Shown: positions 17,690 to 27,058, counted from the stretch's first letter. The stretch: 64,000 nucleotides of DNA from Salinibacter sp. 10B (GCF_002954405.1 NZ_MQWC01000004.1:2854668-2918667), one strand, 5' to 3'. A program made the numbers and translations. The notes: a model not told the origin generated them from the sequence alone.

Positions 17690-19199
17690 TCTGACCTCGC
17701 GGTCGGCTCCAAGTGGGGCCTCTGTGTCCCCCGACCGCTCCTCGTTCCGGCGGCGGCTCCTGACCACGATTGGTCCGGCCCTGGCCGCCGCGCTTGTCTT
17801 CCTGGGCCTGCTGGCGTGGGGGGCCGCCTACGTGGCGCTGCAACGGAGTGCTGTGGAGGTACTGCAGGCTGAGGCCGACGAGGTGGAAGCCGACATTCTC
17901 CAGACTGACGGCTCCCTCCAGATCGGCGGTCATACCTGGTCGGAAGTCCACCACCGTCTGGCGGCGGAACGAGTGGATCCCGTCTTTCTCCAGGTCTTTG
18001 ATCGTTACAACCGGGCACTTCGCGTCTCTGCGAACGTCGACTCCCTCAGCGTTCTCTATCCCGAGCAGCCCCTCGCACTCGACACTCCCTACGACTGGAT
18101 CCCGACGCTTCGAACGGTTGAGGTCGGCGGACGGACGCTCTACTATCTGGTGCGTCCCCTCACATACGAGGGCCGAACGATCGGCTACATCCAGGTGGCC
18201 CGAGAGGTGCCCAACTACTGGGCCTCCCTGACGACGTTTGGGGTGGCATTGGGCGGGCTCATCATTTTGCTGTTTGGGGGACTCCTGGTGCTCGTTTCCT
18301 GGGCCGCCGCACGTGTCCTGCACCCCCTCCGCCGCATCACCGCCGTGGCGGACGACATTACTTCTGCCGACCTGGACGAGCGGGTCGAGGTGACGGACGC
18401 CGCCGACCGCGAAACGGCACTGCTGGCCCACACCTTCAACGACCTGCTTGATCGCCTGGAGGACAGCTTCGACGCCCTGCGCACGTTCACGGCCAACGCC
18501 GCCCACGAACTGCAAACGCCCCTCACCGTGCTGCAAGGGCACGTGGAGATTGCCCTCCGCCGCTCCCGCTCGGCTAAAAGCTACGAGTCGACCCTTCACC
18601 TGTTGGATCGCAAGCTGGGCACGCTGGTGCGAACCGTCCGCGCCCTGCTTACGTTGACTCGACTCGACCGTGGCGAAACCCTGACAACTGAGCCCGTAGC
18701 CCTGGGGGCGCTTGTGGAGAGGGAGGAGGGATCTGTCCGGTCGGAAGCAGAAGAGAAGGGCCTGTCTCTCTCCATCGAGACCGCAGACGTGTGGGTCGAC
18801 GGTCAGGCCGACCTGCTGCGAGAGGCCGTCCAGAACCTCGTAGACAATGCGATCAAGTACACGGAGGACGGCACGGTGCAGCTGTCGGTCGTCGAGGAAG
18901 AGGGACACGCCGTCGTGCGCTGCCGGGATACGGGCATGGGAATTGCAGAAGAGGATCTACCGCACGTCGGTGCCCGGTTCTACCGCAGTGCCGAGGCCGG
19001 GACCACCGAATCGGACGGAAGCGGGCTCGGGCTCGCTCTCGTCCGCCGCATCGTCGCGGCCCATGACGGCGAGCTCCGGGTCGACTCGACGCCGGGGGAG
19101 GGAACGACCTTCGAAATTGTGCTGCCTTCGATTTCGCCGCCGGACAAACCCGAGCGTGTCATGCCCCTGGAGAAATCCCGACCTCCGGTACGTTCATAA
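17682..19199 (+). CDS. Sensor histidine kinase (HAMP-HisKA-HATPase)
   Basis: A 505-residue kinase. The first membrane helix (LAAALVFLGLLAWGAAYVAL) and a second (GVALGGLIILLFGGLLVLVS) enclose a periplasmic sensor of about 130 residues. A HAMP linker follows (ARVLHPLRRITAVADDI). The H-box is AAHELQTPLTVLQGHVE, the N-box NLVDNAIKYTEDG and the G-box DGSGLGLALVRRIVA. The start at ATG 17682 overlaps the regulator's stop. The architecture matches CusS/heavy-metal sensor kinases, but I see no diagnostic metal-binding motif in the sensor region. Confidence 0.93.
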   Translation: MIDLTSRSAPSGASVSPDRSSFRRRLLTTIGPALAAALVFLGLLAWGAAYVALQRSAVEVLQAEADEVEADILQTDGSLQIGGHTWSEVHHRLAAERVDPVFLQVFDRYNRALRVSANVDSLSVLYPEQPLALDTPYDWIPTLRTVEVGGRTLYYLVRPLTYEGRTIGYIQVAREVPNYWASLTTFGVALGGLIILLFGGLLVLVSWAAARVLHPLRRITAVADDITSADLDERVEVTDAADRETALLAHTFNDLLDRLEDSFDALRTFTANAAHELQTPLTVLQGHVEIALRRSRSAKSYESTLHLLDRKLGTLVRTVRALLTLTRLDRGETLTTEPVALGALVEREEGSVRSEAEEKGLSLSIETADVWVDGQADLLREAVQNLVDNAIKYTEDGTVQLSVVEEEGHAVVRCRDTGMGIAEEDLPHVGARFYRSAEAGTTESDGSGLGLALVRRIVAAHDGELRVDSTPGEGTTFEIVLPSISPPDKPERVMPLEKSRPPVRS

Positions 19200-19262
19200 C
19201 GCCCATCGTCGCTTCTACGGAGTGCTTCTTCTATAATGATTACGAAGCGGAACGACAACGAC

Positions 19263-19994
19263 ATGCGAAAGGCTCTACTGGCGTCGACATGCCTTGCCCG
19301 CTGGCTCATCGTCGTACTGGGGGTGCTTGGGATGACCAGCGTGCCGACCGCCTCGGCCCAGTCCTCCCACAAGCGCCTCACGGTCCACTCGAAAAGCCAG
19401 TTTTGGATTCAGGGCAAAGCCACGACGCACTCGTTCACGTGCCAGGTGGAAGCGGTCGAGGGTACGGCACAGCTTCCCGCGGCACAGGACTCCATTCCGA
19501 AGGAGACGAAGGACGAGCAAACGACTGTGAACGTGAGCGTCCCCGTTCGCTCTTTCGACTGTGGGAACCGAGTGATGACGAAGGATCTGAAGGAAACCCT
19601 CAAAATGGAGAAGCATCCGAACATTCGGTTCGAGCTGATCGACGCACGGGTGGGCACTCCCGTTGACACGTCGAAGCAGTGGCGGCCGGTGGAAGTGCTC
19701 GGGGCCCTCACTGTGGCCGGCACGAAGCGGGTGACCAGCCTTTCGGCCCTCGGACGGGCAATTGACGAAAATCGATTCCGGATTCGGGGATGTCATCCCC
19801 TCCGGATGACGCACTTCAACATTGAGCCCCCCACCAAAGCCTTTGGGCTCATCAAGGTTAAGGATCGGATCGAAGTACAATTCGACCTGCTCGCCCATAC
19901 CGCAGGACTGGAACGGACCTCTCCATTCGGGAGGAGGACCATTGCCGAAGCGCCATCCTGCCCCCTCGTGGAAGGAGACGTCGGGTCATTCTAA
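19263..19994 (+). CDS. YceI-like periplasmic protein (second copy)
   Basis: A 243-residue protein with a signal peptide (ARWLIVVLGVLGMTSVPTAS-AQ). It has a YceI-like core: VHSKSQFWIQGKATTHSFTC, VPVRSFDCGNRVMTKDLKET, MEKHPNIRFELIDA, GALTVAGTKRV and GLIKVKDRIEVQFDLL. Cysteines occur in the core (HSFTC, SFDCG, RGCHP), which the first copy lacks. A nine-residue longer start at 19236 is possible. Together with the copy at 16201 it brackets the two-component system, so both are likely part of one response. Confidence 0.8.
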   Translation: MRKALLASTCLARWLIVVLGVLGMTSVPTASAQSSHKRLTVHSKSQFWIQGKATTHSFTCQVEAVEGTAQLPAAQDSIPKETKDEQTTVNVSVPVRSFDCGNRVMTKDLKETLKMEKHPNIRFELIDARVGTPVDTSKQWRPVEVLGALTVAGTKRVTSLSALGRAIDENRFRIRGCHPLRMTHFNIEPPTKAFGLIKVKDRIEVQFDLLAHTAGLERTSPFGRRTIAEAPSCPLVEGDVGSF

Positions 19995-20125
19995 TCGTCC
20001 TCTAATCGGCTTCTCATCGTGCACTAAGATCGCGTTCGCGGGCAGGGCGTCCAAGGGAGTGGATGACATTGCGTCACAACTCGCAGCCGGGCATGGGCTG
20101 CTTCACACTCTCCCTGTTCTCGCCC

Positions 20126-21466
20126 ATGGCTTCGACGCTTTCCCGTGCTCTTTTTGGAGCGGTGAGCCTTTTTCTTGTGCTCGTGGTTCCCCGTGCCCTT
20201 CAGGGACAGCCGCTCCCCGACACGCTCACCTTTGAGCGGGCTGCGGCGCTCCTCCAGCAGCACAATCCGCAGCTCCGAGCCGCTCAGGCTCGGGCGCAGG
20301 CCGAAGGGCGTGCCGCAGAGGCGGCGTCGCGCTATCCGAACCCGACGCTCTCAGTCTCCCAGGAGCGCACCAATCTTCCACAGGGTGTAGACAACCAGTG
20401 GTATACGTCCATTCGCCAGTCACTGCGCTATCCGGGCGAGCACGGGGCGCGCTCCCGCTCGGCCGACGCCACGCAGCGGGCCGCCGGGGCTATGGTAGAA
20501 GAGGAGCGCACGCGCCTCTACAATGAACTTCGCCACCGCTACCTCGACGTGGTGGCTGCTCAGGTCCGCGTGGACGTGCTCCGCTCCTTTGCCGATGCTC
20601 TTCAGCAGGCCGCAGAGGCGGCCCAAGTGCGCTACGAGGAGGGCGACCTTAGCACATTTCGCCGCGCTCGGATGCAGGTGGCGCGGGCCCAGTACGAAAA
20701 TGAACGGGCCGACGCGGAGCGGCGCCTCTGCGACGCCCGCATCGAACTCGCGTACCTGCTGTTGCCCGATGCACAGGCCACTCTCGACACGGTGGCGGCC
20801 CTGAGCGAATATCGCGTGGCCGGGGCGATGCAGTTCCGTCCGGTGAGGGTCGATGAGTCGATGGCTCTGCGCCGGGCGCTCCGGCAGCGGGGAGCCGTAC
20901 AGGCGGCCCTCGCCCAGGTCGACGCCCGCACCGCCGACCTCGACGCGGCCACGTACCAGCGCTACCCGTCCCTCAGCCTCTCCGCTGGGCCGAAGCGGCA
21001 GTCACTACCCACCTCCACCACCTACGGCTACACGGCGGGTCTCTCCATCGGACTGCCCGTCTGGAACGGGGGGCGCACGCGGGTGGAGGCCGAACAGGGG
21101 CGCCGCCGTGCCGCTACCGCGACCCTGGAGGCCACGCGCCGCCGGGTGGAGGTGCAGGTGCACGACGCCGTGGAGCGGCTGCAGAGCTACCGCGACCGCA
21201 TTCAGACTGTGTCGGAGGACGTGCTCGTCGACACCGATTCGCTTGGGGCCGACGCCCAGTTCGTGTACCAGCAGGGAGAGATCTCGCTCTTTGAGCTGCT
21301 TGACGCGATCGACGCGGCCAAGCAGGCGGCGCTCCTCCGCCTCGACCTCACCGCCGGTTACCTCCGCGCCCTCTACGACCTCGAATCCGCCGTGGGCATC
21401 GGGCCCACTGACGACGCCCTTGTCATTGAGGGCGCCCTCCGCCCCCGCACGGCCGATCTGCGATGA
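20126..21466 (+). CDS. TolC/CusC-like outer-membrane efflux protein
   Basis: A 446-residue protein with a signal peptide (RALFGAVSLFLVLVVPRALQ). It has two TolC repeats of long helices and short strands: LTFERAAALLQQHNPQLRAA, ASRYPNPTLSVSQE, TYQRYPSLSLSAGPKRQS and GLSIGLPVWNGGRTRVEAEQ. It forms the outer-membrane duct of a tripartite efflux pump with the two genes downstream. The start at 20126 is chosen for the signal peptide; the frame is open from 20063. Confidence 0.92.
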   Translation: MASTLSRALFGAVSLFLVLVVPRALQGQPLPDTLTFERAAALLQQHNPQLRAAQARAQAEGRAAEAASRYPNPTLSVSQERTNLPQGVDNQWYTSIRQSLRYPGEHGARSRSADATQRAAGAMVEEERTRLYNELRHRYLDVVAAQVRVDVLRSFADALQQAAEAAQVRYEEGDLSTFRRARMQVARAQYENERADAERRLCDARIELAYLLLPDAQATLDTVAALSEYRVAGAMQFRPVRVDESMALRRALRQRGAVQAALAQVDARTADLDAATYQRYPSLSLSAGPKRQSLPTSTTYGYTAGLSIGLPVWNGGRTRVEAEQGRRRAATATLEATRRRVEVQVHDAVERLQSYRDRIQTVSEDVLVDTDSLGADAQFVYQQGEISLFELLDAIDAAKQAALLRLDLTAGYLRALYDLESAVGIGPTDDALVIEGALRPRTADLR

Positions 21467-21582
21467 CCTATTTTTCGCAATCGCTCCGCGATTCCACAAA
21501 GCCGCCCCACGCATCCGCCTGATATTCAATACAGGCGACCCGGCGGGTTGCCTCTCCTGTTGGATTAATCGACACCGCCATT

Positions 21583-22692
21583 ATGCCCCGTTCCCGCCTA
21601 CCCCTGATCGCGATTGTTGCCCTCACCGTGGCCCTCCCCGACTGCGGCGGAAACGGCGCCACCACGCCCACCGCCCAGGCCGACTCCGTGGCCGACCCGG
21701 ACGCCATCACGCTTTCGGAGGCGCAACTCAATGAGGTCAGCGTGCAGACCACAGCGGTCACCGAACAGCCCGTGACCACGACGCTGCAATTGCCAGCCCG
21801 TGTGCGCCCGGGGGCCGACCAGGAGGGCTACGTGACCTCGCTCGTCGACGGTCGCATCGAACGGCTGCGCGCCCGCACCGGGCAGCGCGTGCAGGCTGGT
21901 GAGATCATCGCCGACGTGGGGGCGCCCGATCTGAGCGAGATGGTGGCCGATCTCCGGCAGGCCCGCGACGAACTGGACCGCCAGCGGCGGCTGGACGAGC
22001 GCGGGGTGGCCATCGAGAAGAACCTGCGCGCCGCCGAGCGGCAGTGGCAGTCCGCCCGGCAGCGGCTGCGCTCCATCGGGGTGCGACCCGACCGCATCGA
22101 GTGGGTGGCGACGGGCGAGGAGGACATGACCACGCTTCCGCTCGTCGCTCCTCTTGACGGCGTGGTGCTCGACCGCAGGACGGTTCTTGGCGCTCCCGTG
22201 CAGCAGGGGGACAAGCTTTACCACATTGCCGACCTGCAGCCGATCCGCGTGATGGCGGACGTCTTTGAGCGCAACCTGTCGATCGTCCGCGAGGGACAGT
22301 CCGTTGTCGTTACGACCCCGATGAATCCGGATCGTGCCTACGAGGGGACCATCGAACAACTGACGCCCCAGGTGGAGGACGAGAGCCGCGCCGCGAGCGC
22401 CCGCATCGTGCTCGACAACAGCGACGGCAGCCTGCGGCCCGGCATGTACGCTACCGTGCAGGTGCAGCGGACCGGCAAGGCCCAGTCCGCCATTGCCGCC
22501 GATCACCTCCTCACGGACGGCTCCGGCGCCTACGTTCTCGTGCGGGAGGGGCCGCGCACCTTCCGTCGCGTGTACCTGGAGGCCGACGCGGAGGCGGAAG
22601 GGACCGTTGCCGTACCGACACTTTCACCTGGGACTGAGATTGTAACGCGGGGCGCCTATCAGATTGTGAGCGCCCTGAATCAGCGGGGGTAG
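21583..22692 (+). CDS. RND efflux periplasmic adaptor (CusB/HlyD type)
   Basis: A 369-residue adaptor. The N-terminal hydrophobic segment ends at Cys21 (VALPDC), but Asp at -1 makes a poor lipobox. The mature protein shows a barrel-sandwich hybrid (GRIERLRARTGQRVQAGEII and APLDGVVLDRRTVLGAPVQQ), a hairpin of helices (LRQARDELDRQRRLDE) and a beta-barrel (LQPIRVMADVFERNLSIV, then LRPGMYATVQV). Gene order outer-membrane protein, adaptor, pump is as in cus/czc operons. Its last 22 bases, including the stop, are duplicated in the tandem repeat that follows. Confidence 0.92.
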   Translation: MPRSRLPLIAIVALTVALPDCGGNGATTPTAQADSVADPDAITLSEAQLNEVSVQTTAVTEQPVTTTLQLPARVRPGADQEGYVTSLVDGRIERLRARTGQRVQAGEIIADVGAPDLSEMVADLRQARDELDRQRRLDERGVAIEKNLRAAERQWQSARQRLRSIGVRPDRIEWVATGEEDMTTLPLVAPLDGVVLDRRTVLGAPVQQGDKLYHIADLQPIRVMADVFERNLSIVREGQSVVVTTPMNPDRAYEGTIEQLTPQVEDESRAASARIVLDNSDGSLRPGMYATVQVQRTGKAQSAIAADHLLTDGSGAYVLVREGPRTFRRVYLEADAEAEGTVAVPTLSPGTEIVTRGAYQIVSALNQRG

Positions 22693-22795
22693 TTGCTGAT
22701 GAGGAAGTGCTTTCAGAGTGCGCCCTGAATCAGCGGGGGTAGTTGCTGATGAGGAAGTAGTTTCAGACTGTACACTCAATCAACGCGGGTGATCT
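22671..22795. repeat. 50-bp tandem repeat overlapping the adaptor stop codon
   Basis: Copy 1 (22671-22720) and copy 2 (22721-22770) differ at only about three positions. A decayed third copy starts at 22771 (tacactcaatcaacgcgggt) and fades before the pump gene. The first 22 bases of the unit encode the adaptor's last residues (ALNQRG) plus its stop, so the repeat arose by duplicating the gene's 3' end. Confidence 0.9.
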
Positions 22796-22876
22796 TTCGC
22801 CTGGAGGCGTGGAGCATGAACGATCGTGTCCTCCACGCCCCTCGCCTCTCGCCCCTCACCACTCGATCTTTCTGCG

Positions 22877-25800
22877 ATGTTTGACCGCCTCGTCTCCTCC
22901 GTCGTCAAGAACCGGGTGCTCATCCTGCTCCTCATGGCCGTGTTGGTCGGGTGGGGCATCTACAGCTGGCGCCAGGTGCCGGTGGACGCCTACCCGGAGC
23001 TCACCAACAACCAGGTGCAGATCCTCACGCGGGTGCCGGGCATGTCGCCGGTCGAGGTGGAGAAGCTGGTGACCTATCCCATCGAGATCAGCATGACCAA
23101 CCTCGAAGGGGTCCAGGACAACCGCTCGCTCAGTCAGTTTGGCCTCAGCGTGGTGACGCTCGTCTTCGAGGAGGACATGGACCCGTACTTCGTGCGTCGC
23201 CTCGTCTCGCAGCGCCTGAACCAGGTGAAGGAAGACCTGCCGGCGAAGGCCCAGCCGTCGCTCGGGCCGCTCTCCACGGCGCTGGGGCAGGTCTACCAGT
23301 ACGCCCTCGTAGACAAGAAGGACGACGGCCGGACGTACTCGGCCCGCGAGCTGCGGACGATGCAGGACTGGATCCTGGCGCCGGAGCTGCGCACCGTGGA
23401 GGGAGTGGTAGAGGCCAACGCACTCGGGGGCTTCGTGAAGCAGTACCACGTGCGCTTCGATCCGGAGCAACTGGTGAACCACGACCTCTCGCTGGACACG
23501 GCCTACGAGGCCCTGCGCAACAGCAACCAAAACTCGGGCGGCAACTACATCGTGCGCAACGACCAGCAGTACGTGGTGCGCGGCGTGGGGCGGCTGGGAG
23601 CGAAGGGCGGCGACATCATTGAGGACATCGAGAACACCGTCATCACCAGCCGCAACGGGACGCCCATCCTCGTGCGCGACGTGGCGACCGTGCAGGTGGA
23701 CCACGCCGTGCGGCACGGCGCCGCTTCCGTGAACGGGCGGGGCGAAACGGTCGTCGGCATCGTGATGATGCGGCGCGGGGCCAATGCCCAGCAGGTGGTG
23801 AACAACGTGCAGGCCAAGATGGAGGATCTGAAGCAGGCGCTGCCGCCAGGCGTGGGCGTGGAGGTGTTCTACAACCGGAATGAGCTCACAAGCGCGGCCA
23901 TCTCGACGGTCACCACGAGTCTCCTCATCGGGGGCGTCCTCGTCATCCTGGTGCTGCTCGGCTTCCTGGGCGACTGGCGCTCGGCCCTCATCGTGAGCCT
24001 CGTGTTGCCGATGACGGCGCTCGCCACGTTCATTCTGATGAACTACTTCGGCTTCAAGGCCAACCTGATGAGTCTGGGCGGTCTGGCCATCGGCCTCGGG
24101 ATGTTCGTGGATGGGGCCATCGTGATGGTCGAGAACATCTACCGGCTGCGCGAGCAGGACCCCGACGAGTCGATCGGCCTCATCGTGGTGCGGGCCGGGC
24201 GGGAGGTGGCACGGCCCATCGCCTTCTCCGTGGGCGTCGTGATCGCGGTCTTCCTGCCGCTCTTCACGCTCCAGAACCTGGAGGGCCGCATGTTTCGGCC
24301 CATGGCGTTTACAGTGTCGTTTGCCCTGATGGCCGCGCTCTTTCTGGCCCTCACGATGGCCCCCGCGCTCAGTTCGTACCTGCTGGCGTCCGTAGGGCAG
24401 TCCGACGATAAGGAGGCACCCCCGGTCAACGAAGGCGGAGGAGAAGAGGAAGGGACGCTGCCGGAGAACGGAGCGCCCGCCGGCGGCACCGGATCGACGA
24501 ACCGGTTTGTGGCGTGGCTGAAGGCCGGCTACGAGCCGCTGCTGGACACGGCCCTCGCGCACCGGTGGAAGACGGTGGGCGTGTCGGTGCTTCTGCTCGG
24601 CGTCGGGGCGGGCGTTTTCACGACGCTCGGCACCGAGTTCGCGCCGCCGTTGGAGGAGGGCTCCGTGGCCATCCAGGTGGCGCTGGAGCCGGATGCGGCC
24701 CTCGAAACCTCGACCGACGTGCAAACCAAGGTCGAAAACGCTCTGCTGGAGTTTCCCGAAGTCACGAAGGCAGTGAGCAAGACCGGGCGTCCGGCCGTGG
24801 CCTTCGACCCGATGGGGCAGAACCTGACGGACATGTTCGTGGGCCTCACGCCGCGCAACACGTGGCGCTTCGACTCGAAAGAGGCCCTCGTGGATTCGCT
24901 GCGGGCGCGTGTCAATCAGATTCCCGGGGCCAACTTTGCCTTTACCCAGCCCATCGCCCTTCGCCTCGACGAGATGGTGAGCGGGGCCAAGAGCGAGATC
25001 GCGATCAAGATCTTTGGGCCGGACCTCGACGAACTCAAGCGCCTGCAGTCGGCGGTGGCCGACGCGGTGTCCGACATCCGGGGCGCAGCCGACGTGCTGC
25101 CCTCGCAAATCGCAGGCTTCGGCTACGTGGAGGTCACCATCCGCCGCGATGATGCGGCCCGATACGGCCTCAACGTGGGCACCATCCAGCGGGCCATCGA
25201 CATGGCGATTGGGGGCGAGCGTGTGAGCACCATTTTGGAGGGGGACCGCCGCTTCAGCCTCGTCGGCAAGTTTCAGGAGACGTCGCGCGGGTCGGTCGAG
25301 TCGATCCGCAACCTGCCGATGCGGACCCCGGACGGAGCGCAGATCCGGCTCCGCGACGTGGCGACCGTCGAGTTGACGGAGGCGCCGGCGGAAGTGAGCC
25401 GCGAGCAAGGCGAGCGCAAGATCACGCTGGGCATCAACCTGAGCGGCCGCGACGCCGGGAGCTTCGTGGCGGAGGCGAAAGAGGCCGTGCGCAACGAGGT
25501 CTCCTTCCCCGCCGGCTACACGGTGGACTGGGGCGGCCAGTTCGAGAACCAGCAGCGCTCGCGCGAACGGTTGATGCTGATCATGCCCATTACGCTGGCG
25601 ATCGTGTTCGTGCTGCTGTACATGACGTTCAACTCGATTAGTCAGGCCATCCTCGTCTTCCTCAACATTCCGGTGTCCATCGTCGGGGGCATTCTCCTGC
25701 TGTGGGCGATGGGGCTCTACATGAGCGTGCCGGCGTCGGTCGGGTTCATTGCCGTGCTCGGTATTGCGGTGCAGAACGGGGTGGTGATGATCAGCTTCAT

Positions 25801-26125
25801 CGACAACCTGCGGCAGCGGGGGCAGTCGCTCGTGGACGCGGTGCGGGAGGGGGCGCTGTTGCGCCTGCGCCCCATCCTCATGACGACGCTCACCACCCTG
25901 CTCGGCTTGCTGCCGCTACTGGTGGCCGAGGGCATTGGGGCCAACGTGCAGCGCCCGCTCGCGGCGGTGGTGGTGGGCGGCATCTTTACGCTGGTGCCCT
26001 CCACGCTTCTCCTTCTGCCCATCCTCTACGGCTGGTTCAATCCGGAGACCCGCACCGAGACGGCCATTGCCCGCGAGGTGGAGGCCGGCGAGGAGGCGCA
26101 ACTGCGGGGGAGTGTGGCTTCGTGA
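22877..26125 (+). CDS. Heavy-metal RND efflux pump (CusA/CzcA family)
   Basis: A 1082-residue inner-membrane pump with the 12-helix RND plan and two large periplasmic loops. Signatures: VPVDAYPELTNNQVQILTRV, VEKLVTYPIEISMTNLEGV, the helix-4 motif GGLAIGLGMFVDGAIVMVEN, and a repeat-half equivalent VGFIAVLGIAVQNGVVMISF. The helix-4 motif has neither the DFG of CzcA nor the GAMVDAAIV of CusA and looks closest to the HME3-type group, so the ion is uncertain. An acidic Gly-rich linker (about residues 510-545) joins the halves. The start at 22877 (MFDRLVSSVVKNRV) matches family N-termini. Protons drive export through the adaptor and TolC-like partners upstream. Confidence 0.94.
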   Translation: MFDRLVSSVVKNRVLILLLMAVLVGWGIYSWRQVPVDAYPELTNNQVQILTRVPGMSPVEVEKLVTYPIEISMTNLEGVQDNRSLSQFGLSVVTLVFEEDMDPYFVRRLVSQRLNQVKEDLPAKAQPSLGPLSTALGQVYQYALVDKKDDGRTYSARELRTMQDWILAPELRTVEGVVEANALGGFVKQYHVRFDPEQLVNHDLSLDTAYEALRNSNQNSGGNYIVRNDQQYVVRGVGRLGAKGGDIIEDIENTVITSRNGTPILVRDVATVQVDHAVRHGAASVNGRGETVVGIVMMRRGANAQQVVNNVQAKMEDLKQALPPGVGVEVFYNRNELTSAAISTVTTSLLIGGVLVILVLLGFLGDWRSALIVSLVLPMTALATFILMNYFGFKANLMSLGGLAIGLGMFVDGAIVMVENIYRLREQDPDESIGLIVVRAGREVARPIAFSVGVVIAVFLPLFTLQNLEGRMFRPMAFTVSFALMAALFLALTMAPALSSYLLASVGQSDDKEAPPVNEGGGEEEGTLPENGAPAGGTGSTNRFVAWLKAGYEPLLDTALAHRWKTVGVSVLLLGVGAGVFTTLGTEFAPPLEEGSVAIQVALEPDAALETSTDVQTKVENALLEFPEVTKAVSKTGRPAVAFDPMGQNLTDMFVGLTPRNTWRFDSKEALVDSLRARVNQIPGANFAFTQPIALRLDEMVSGAKSEIAIKIFGPDLDELKRLQSAVADAVSDIRGAADVLPSQIAGFGYVEVTIRRDDAARYGLNVGTIQRAIDMAIGGERVSTILEGDRRFSLVGKFQETSRGSVESIRNLPMRTPDGAQIRLRDVATVELTEAPAEVSREQGERKITLGINLSGRDAGSFVAEAKEAVRNEVSFPAGYTVDWGGQFENQQRSRERLMLIMPITLAIVFVLLYMTFNSISQAILVFLNIPVSIVGGILLLWAMGLYMSVPASVGFIAVLGIAVQNGVVMISFIDNLRQRGQSLVDAVREGALLRLRPILMTTLTTLLGLLPLLVAEGIGANVQRPLAAVVVGGIFTLVPSTLLLLPILYGWFNPETRTETAIAREVEAGEEAQLRGSVAS

Positions 26126-26244
26126 AATTCCACAGTTGGCCCCACATTTCTGACGGCGTAGGGACGCATGGTGTGGGATTATGAAAATAACTGCCGTACG
26201 AGGTTACTCTCTTCCTACATTTGTACTTCCTTCCGGCAGGGAGC

Positions 26245-26275
26245 GTGCATTTTTGGCTTGGATCCAAAAATGCAC
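26245..26275. repeat. Perfect 12-bp inverted repeat, 7-base loop
   Basis: gtgcatttttgg (26245-26256) pairs perfectly with ccaaaaatgcac (26264-26275). The stem is A/T-rich inside, and A-runs rather than T-runs follow on the plus strand. It could be an operator or one end of the larger structure just downstream. Confidence 0.6.
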
Positions 26276-26294
26276 AAAAAAGATCAAGGCTGTG

Positions 26295-26409
26295 AAGAAA
26301 TCGCCTGACACCTTCCTGCACTCCACTGAAATTTCTCAAACTCGCTTACGCTCAGACATGAGAAATTTCGGTCGTTTCGCTCCCGTCGGTGTCCGGGCGG
26401 CCATTTCTT
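26295..26409. repeat. Nested cruciform-like inverted repeat
   Basis: The outer arms (26295-26312 and 26388-26409) match imperfectly (aagaaat with atttctt; tgacacc with ggtgtc). An inner stem gaaatttctca/tgagaaatttc (26328-26338 with 26359-26369) is a perfect 11 bp with a 20-base loop. The shape fits a non-autonomous palindromic element or a structured RNA. Confidence 0.6.
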
Positions 26410-26540
26410 CAAGGCCGGAAAAGGTCCCTTTCGGTCCTCAGGGGATGTCCGGCGGATAATCTCATAAAGCCAAACCATGCGTCCCTGTAACATCATGTAT
26501 TCTTCAGGTTAAGCCCTTTTTACCAGAGCCCGTTCCTGCC

Positions 26541-26897
26541 ATGCAAATGATCATAGCGTACATTCGCCCCATCGTAAAGGACGAGGTGGCCGAGCAGCTC
26601 CGGACCCTCAAGGTGCCGGGGGCCAGCCTCTCGCGGGTCGACGGCTTCGGTCGAGAAGCCGATTCGCAGGGACGAGAGTCCTATGGTCCGCAGGTGTCGC
26701 CCTACGCCGATATGGTAAAGCTGGAGGTGGTGTGTTCGGACGCCCGGGTGGAGGAGTTGGCGGAGGCCATCGCGGATGAGGCGCAGACGGGACGGCGGGG
26801 CGATGGCAAGGTGTTCATTCTGCCGGTGGATCGCATGATCGACATCCGCACGCAGTCCTGGTCGCAGCAGGAGCAGACGATTGAGGGGGAGAAGTAG
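26541..26897 (+). CDS. PII-like protein linked to heavy-metal RND efflux (PII-NG type)
   Basis: A 118-residue protein of the GlnB/PII superfamily: MQMIIAYIRPIVKDEVAEQL at the N-terminus, T-loop region GFGREADSQGRESYGPQVSP, then MVKLEVVCSDARVEELAEAI and GKVFILPVDRMIDIRT. The uridylylated Tyr51 context of classical GlnB is missing. Divergent PII proteins next to CusA-type pumps have been described, and their ligands are poorly known. It probably senses or damps the pump, by inference. It lies 415 bases after the pump gene, across the structured spacer. Confidence 0.9.
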   Translation: MQMIIAYIRPIVKDEVAEQLRTLKVPGASLSRVDGFGREADSQGRESYGPQVSPYADMVKLEVVCSDARVEELAEAIADEAQTGRRGDGKVFILPVDRMIDIRTQSWSQQEQTIEGEK

Positions 26898-27058
26898 ACC
26901 GGCCGCTGGATGTGCGTAATTCCCCGACAGGACGGTGCGTGTTTGACGGGTAGCATGGAAACTGTTCAGCCTCGACATTGCAAAACGATACAGAAATTCG
27001 GTTTTAGTTTCCATCCGATTTCCCGTCCCTCTTTTCACCCACAACGTCCCTGACCCCA

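Larger units (their letters stand above)
26126..26540. other. Structured intergenic region between the RND pump and PII genes
   Basis: A 415-base spacer with no coding frame of note. It is dominated by inverted repeats (listed separately at 26245-26275 and 26295-26409), and a further GC-rich patch at about 26410-26460 may pair internally. Confidence 0.7.

Noticed and set aside
22671-22795. Tandem repeat considered as a CRISPR remnant
   Set aside because: There are no unique spacers and no cas genes; copies abut directly and derive from the adaptor gene end.
22856-25408. 850-residue open frame antisense to the RND pump gene
   Set aside because: It mirrors the GC-rich codon bias of the pump gene on the other strand. 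Its Arg/His-rich composition has no family motif, while the plus-strand frame has the full RND signature.
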